From: Acanthornis magna
Taxonomy: Eukaryota; Chordata; Aves; Passeriformes; Acanthizidae
Assembly: GCA_036785705.1 (NCBI GenBank)
Contig: JAWUZG010000056.1
Span: forward strand, 7,937,001 to 8,001,000
Direction of reading: 5' to 3'
DNA length: 64,000 bases
The position numbers and the translations under genes were made by a program. Position 1 is the first letter of the stretch. Every line of letters begins with the position of its first letter. The notes under the pieces were generated by a model. That model had not been told where the DNA came from. It saw only the letters and a list, made by a program, of their open reading frames with translations, and ran no database searches. Of the stretch, positions 60,801-64,000 are shown one piece after another.

Positions 60801-62834
60801 TTAGTCAGTATTTTATAGCCTCAGTCACCTCTTCCAATTACTTCATGGGCAGGAAGACTAACCTAATAAAAGCAGACGGAGTTTGAAACCTACTGCAGAG
60901 TCTGAGCTAAAATCCACTGAAATGAGTAACAAAAAATTCATTTGACTCTCAGAATTTCGAGTGTGGACTCAGTAAATGATCTAGGGAAGATAATGATCAT
61001 AGCATCATAGCTTCCTATGCTTTTTAAATTTCACATTAACAGCTGGATAATTTCACAAGGTTTATTTTGATAAAAATATTTTTCAATCCATTGGGACACA
61101 GAAGAGAACAGAGAATCTGACTGTGTCTGGCATAACAGGATACCAACAGTTTCAGATACTCCATGGCCTGAATTTAGCTGAAGTCTCCAGCAAGACCTGA
61201 ATAGTCACATTCTTGCCACCATCTGACAGAAACTACTAGCTTGCCATACACCTACAAGTGTTGTTCCTTGTTTTGCAGTTCAGAATAGGATCTATATCAT
61301 GTACTGTAAAGAACTGACAGCACCCTAACCAGATGTTCATTAAATTGCATGCACTGTGACTTTACCACATACAGCAAAAGCAGGTTCAGAGTTCATCCTA
61401 AATGACTGGCAACCAGCATTTGCAGAAACCCATCATCTTTATATTTTTTGTCTTCTAGTCTGATAATGAATTTTGTTTCTGCTTTATATTTCAATCCCTG
61501 ATTTAAGTATGTTTGAAAGATGAGTAATACCCATATTTTACACAAAATGGTATTACACTATCTATATATTTACAACTAGCTCTTGTCCTTATAGCGTTAG
61601 TATTGAAAGATGTAGAATTTTAACCATGGTTAAACAGCTGACAAGCTGCCATCACTCCTTATTATGCCTGATACAGTTTTCCCAATCCCTTCCATTCCCA
61701 CACCTGTAGCTTGTGTCTGCCTCTTGTCACATCCTCACTTGAGCTCAAACACCACCTGACACTGAGGCCTCTGGTCAACAACCAGGGCTCTTTAATACTG
61801 CCAGCCTCCAAAAAATTACATGAATTATATCACATTGCTGCACAGGCTTCTTTATATGGAAAAAAATTTACAGTTTGTTGCTATTTTCATTTTAAACTGC
61901 TTGGTAAAAAATTTGTGAAATGCAAAATTTTCTTAGGAAGCAGCTCAATGAAACATCGAGTTGGCTACTCATTACAAACCACAGAATCCCAGGTGGTATG
62001 AAACTTGGAATACTTTTATTGCTACATGTAAGGGGACCCTTCAAGCTTAGTCATAGAAAGAAACCTCGCCTTATTCTGAGCTATATCAAAACAAACTTTG
62101 TAAAGTACATAAGATCATACTCATAATGCAAGGAAACACTTCACTGCTTCAAAATCATAATTTTCAAATACTCAAACTGACCAAGTATTCCAAAGAGTAA
62201 GACAAAACATGCAGCTAAAATGCTATAGGAACAATAAATAAAACTCCAGTCATTGTAGGTAAAGTCAAGAAAAATGCTGCTAGCTGTGGTACTGCATAAT
62301 GAAAGAAAAGATATTCTGTTAGAAGAATTAGACTTCTTAATGATTCTAAAATCTATACAGCAGCACAGGTCGCTCAGAGCTTTTCACTAAATTTAGTGAC
62401 TGAAAAATTTGATCCTCCATTTAATTTGATTTAAAGCTCTGGAACTAAAGCATTTGTGTGTGCAACTATTTCCAACCTTTTGTTTTGATCAGTTTTCAGC
62501 ACTTGTTACAACAGTACCTACTTCACAATTGCAATTTAGTCACTGACTTGTAAAAATAACACATTTAATTTAAAATGCCAATATTAAAACAGTATGAGAA
62601 AGGTCCATTGAAAGTTAGATTATATGGGTCATTGGTGCCATTACAGACACTTTCCTGTTGTTAAACAGGTTACATGAAGCAACTTCATGCCTATACATGA
62701 AAAACACTAATCAGCCACTTCTACTGATCAATGAAATAGGAGCAGATGTTTTGAAGGCAGCAAAAAATACAAAAGTGCACATGGAAATTGAGTTATCTTA
62801 GTCTACTGAGATCTACTGCGGCACTGTGTGGGTT
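60801..62834. other. Non-coding A+T-rich sequence
   Basis: No exon, RNA gene or transposon is recognised. The frames at 61711-62126 (+) show no known product. Confidence 0.5.
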
Positions 62835-62931
62835 TGTTTTCTGAAAATTTGACAGCTGTTGTACTGGCCAATACATGCTCACTACTGCAGTGTCCTGGAT
62901 CTGTTTTCCTGGCTGAGAATTTGACAGCTGT
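62835..62931 (+). repeat. Direct repeat containing an E-box
   Basis: AATTTGACAGCTGT occurs at 62846-62859 and 62918-62931, 14 of 14 identical, 72 bp apart; each is preceded by TGTTTTC and a CTGA word. Each copy holds a CAGCTG E-box. It looks like an old local duplication of about 70 bp with small indels. Confidence 0.7.
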
Positions 62932-63285
62932 ACAATTATTTCTAGAGCAGAACAAGAAAACACACCGATTATTGCCTTCATCTTACTTTATGAAATTCAG
63001 TGTCAGTACAATGCAACATAGCTGCTATTCTTCCACGTCAGCTGCTTTCTGGAACTGAAATTTGGCAATGAAAACACAGAAGAAGATAGGGTCTAGGTTA
63101 ACATACACAAGAAAAAGTCTTGATAATCATCTGAAAGACTTAATTTTTTTCATCCAGACAGAATGAGCTGAAGATGAGCTGTTTTTCTAGAAAGGAGGCT
63201 GATGTGATGACAGTCCAGCAGATTTCTCAGTGGTCTTAATGTTCCAATCAATTTTCTGATTCCCAGCTCCTTAGTGGTGATGATC
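62932..63285. other. Non-coding unique sequence
   Basis: Nothing recognised on either strand. Confidence 0.5.
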
Positions 63286-63321
63286 CTTCAAAGACTATTT
63301 GACCAAATATAGTCTTTGAAG
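63286..63321. other. Perfect 13-bp-stem hairpin
   Basis: CTTCAAAGACTAT (63286-63298) and ATAGTCTTTGAAG (63309-63321) are perfect reverse complements around a 10-nt loop. Inside the loop, TTG and CAA can pair further if a 2-nt AT bulge is allowed, giving an almost closed palindrome. Too short for a typical animal pre-microRNA unless the flanks also pair, and they do so only weakly. No target duplication marks it as a small transposon. Confidence 0.75.
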
Positions 63322-64000
63322 CCTCTTTCCTATTCCTCATTAATTGCTCTACACCAGTTCTTGGAACAACTGCCATAAGGATTCTCTCTCAATCTCACAC
63401 TCCTTCACCTCCTTCCATCAAATTTCCTCCATTTTTTAATGTAAAAAAAAAAATTAAAGATGTTTTGTGTATTGTTTTTTTACTAGTTTTCTGTCCTCTG
63501 CAGTAACTACTCTCTCCCTCCCTGCCACATCCTTGGAGCCTCTCTCACTCCAACTCAAGAGGAGCTGCATGTTGCGACTGGTGAAACTCTGATGTGGTTA
63601 AATTCTGTGCCAAGGGCTCTGGAGAGAAGAATAGATGCTGAGACTGGCAGGAAGAGGGAAGCTGGATAATATTCAAGAAGCTGACTACCGTTCTGTTCAG
63701 AACAGAGAAGAATTGATCACAGGGTAATCACCAGCTATGTGGCTTTTTCCCACCCCCCCCACCCAAAAAAAAAAAAAAATTGGATATTTTCATAGTGTTT
63801 CTAATCTGCAGGTCTCATAATGAATGCTATCTCTCCTTCACCTAGGACAAAGCCCAAATCACAGAAAGACTGGGTGATTTTCCTGTACCATAAAGGGAGA
63901 GCAGAGTCCTACCTAAGATCTTCTGCTTCCCACTGTTGCAGTGACTCCACAAGATCTCTACAAGTCTCCTCTGCTCAGGACAGCCCAGAACAAAGATCTC
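63322..64000. other. Non-coding sequence with simple repeats
   Basis: A11 at 63443-63453 and a C8 run (63753-63760) leading to A15 (63765-63779). No gene or transposon is recognised up to the window edge. Confidence 0.5.
63753..63779 (+). repeat. C8 / A15 low-complexity tract
   Basis: C8 (63753-63760), ACCC, then A15 (63765-63779), read directly. Confidence 0.9.

Overview
The window looks like a non-coding stretch of a bird nuclear genome, either intergenic or inside a very long intron. It is A+T-rich and CpG-poor, with no CpG island. Stop codons are dense in all six frames; the longest open frame is only 211 codons and none resembles a protein I recognise. Two kinds of interspersed repeat point to Aves. 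The first is a CR1 LINE 3' end (4320-4402, minus strand) with the tail phrase typical of bird CR1, plus an older CR1 piece (32064-32178, minus). The second is a decayed endogenous-retrovirus LTR (about 53500-54002, plus) whose 3' part I recognise from avian genomes and which ends in CCCACCACA. Older amniote repeats are also visible: MIR SINE remnants near 8330, 10530 and 1775, and an ancient LINE-like phrase near 37460. The species cannot be set from this.

Layout. 1-13000 is unique A+T-rich sequence with three MIR-like remnants, one CR1 tail, a homeodomain-site-rich block (7590-7930) and a G-rich, stop-poor island (8705-9119). 13000-30500 is mostly featureless apart from paired T-tracts (20288-20347), a back-to-back acceptor/donor motif (22904-22928) and a purine-rich stretch (about 27905-28330). 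30500-42000 has a possible regulatory block, the old CR1 piece, an A20 run, an A/C-rich low-complexity tract and a 21-bp tandem duplication. 42100-47500 has the highest concentration of sequence that looks like conserved regulatory DNA: a 20-bp homeodomain-type palindrome next to an ATGCAAA site, and further blocks at 45470-45730, 46350-46600 and 47120-47480. 53500-54002 is the solitary LTR. 60200-60800 is another A+T-rich block with POU/homeodomain-like sites. The last kilobase holds a direct repeat and a 13-bp-stem hairpin that is the most statistically unexpected structure in the window.

There is no operon, gene cluster or protein system to describe. If the window has a function, it is most likely long-range regulation of, or splicing within, a gene whose exons lie outside it. 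The regulatory calls come from reading motifs and are inferences; alignment to other amniote genomes is the decisive test. I found no convincing undescribed system.
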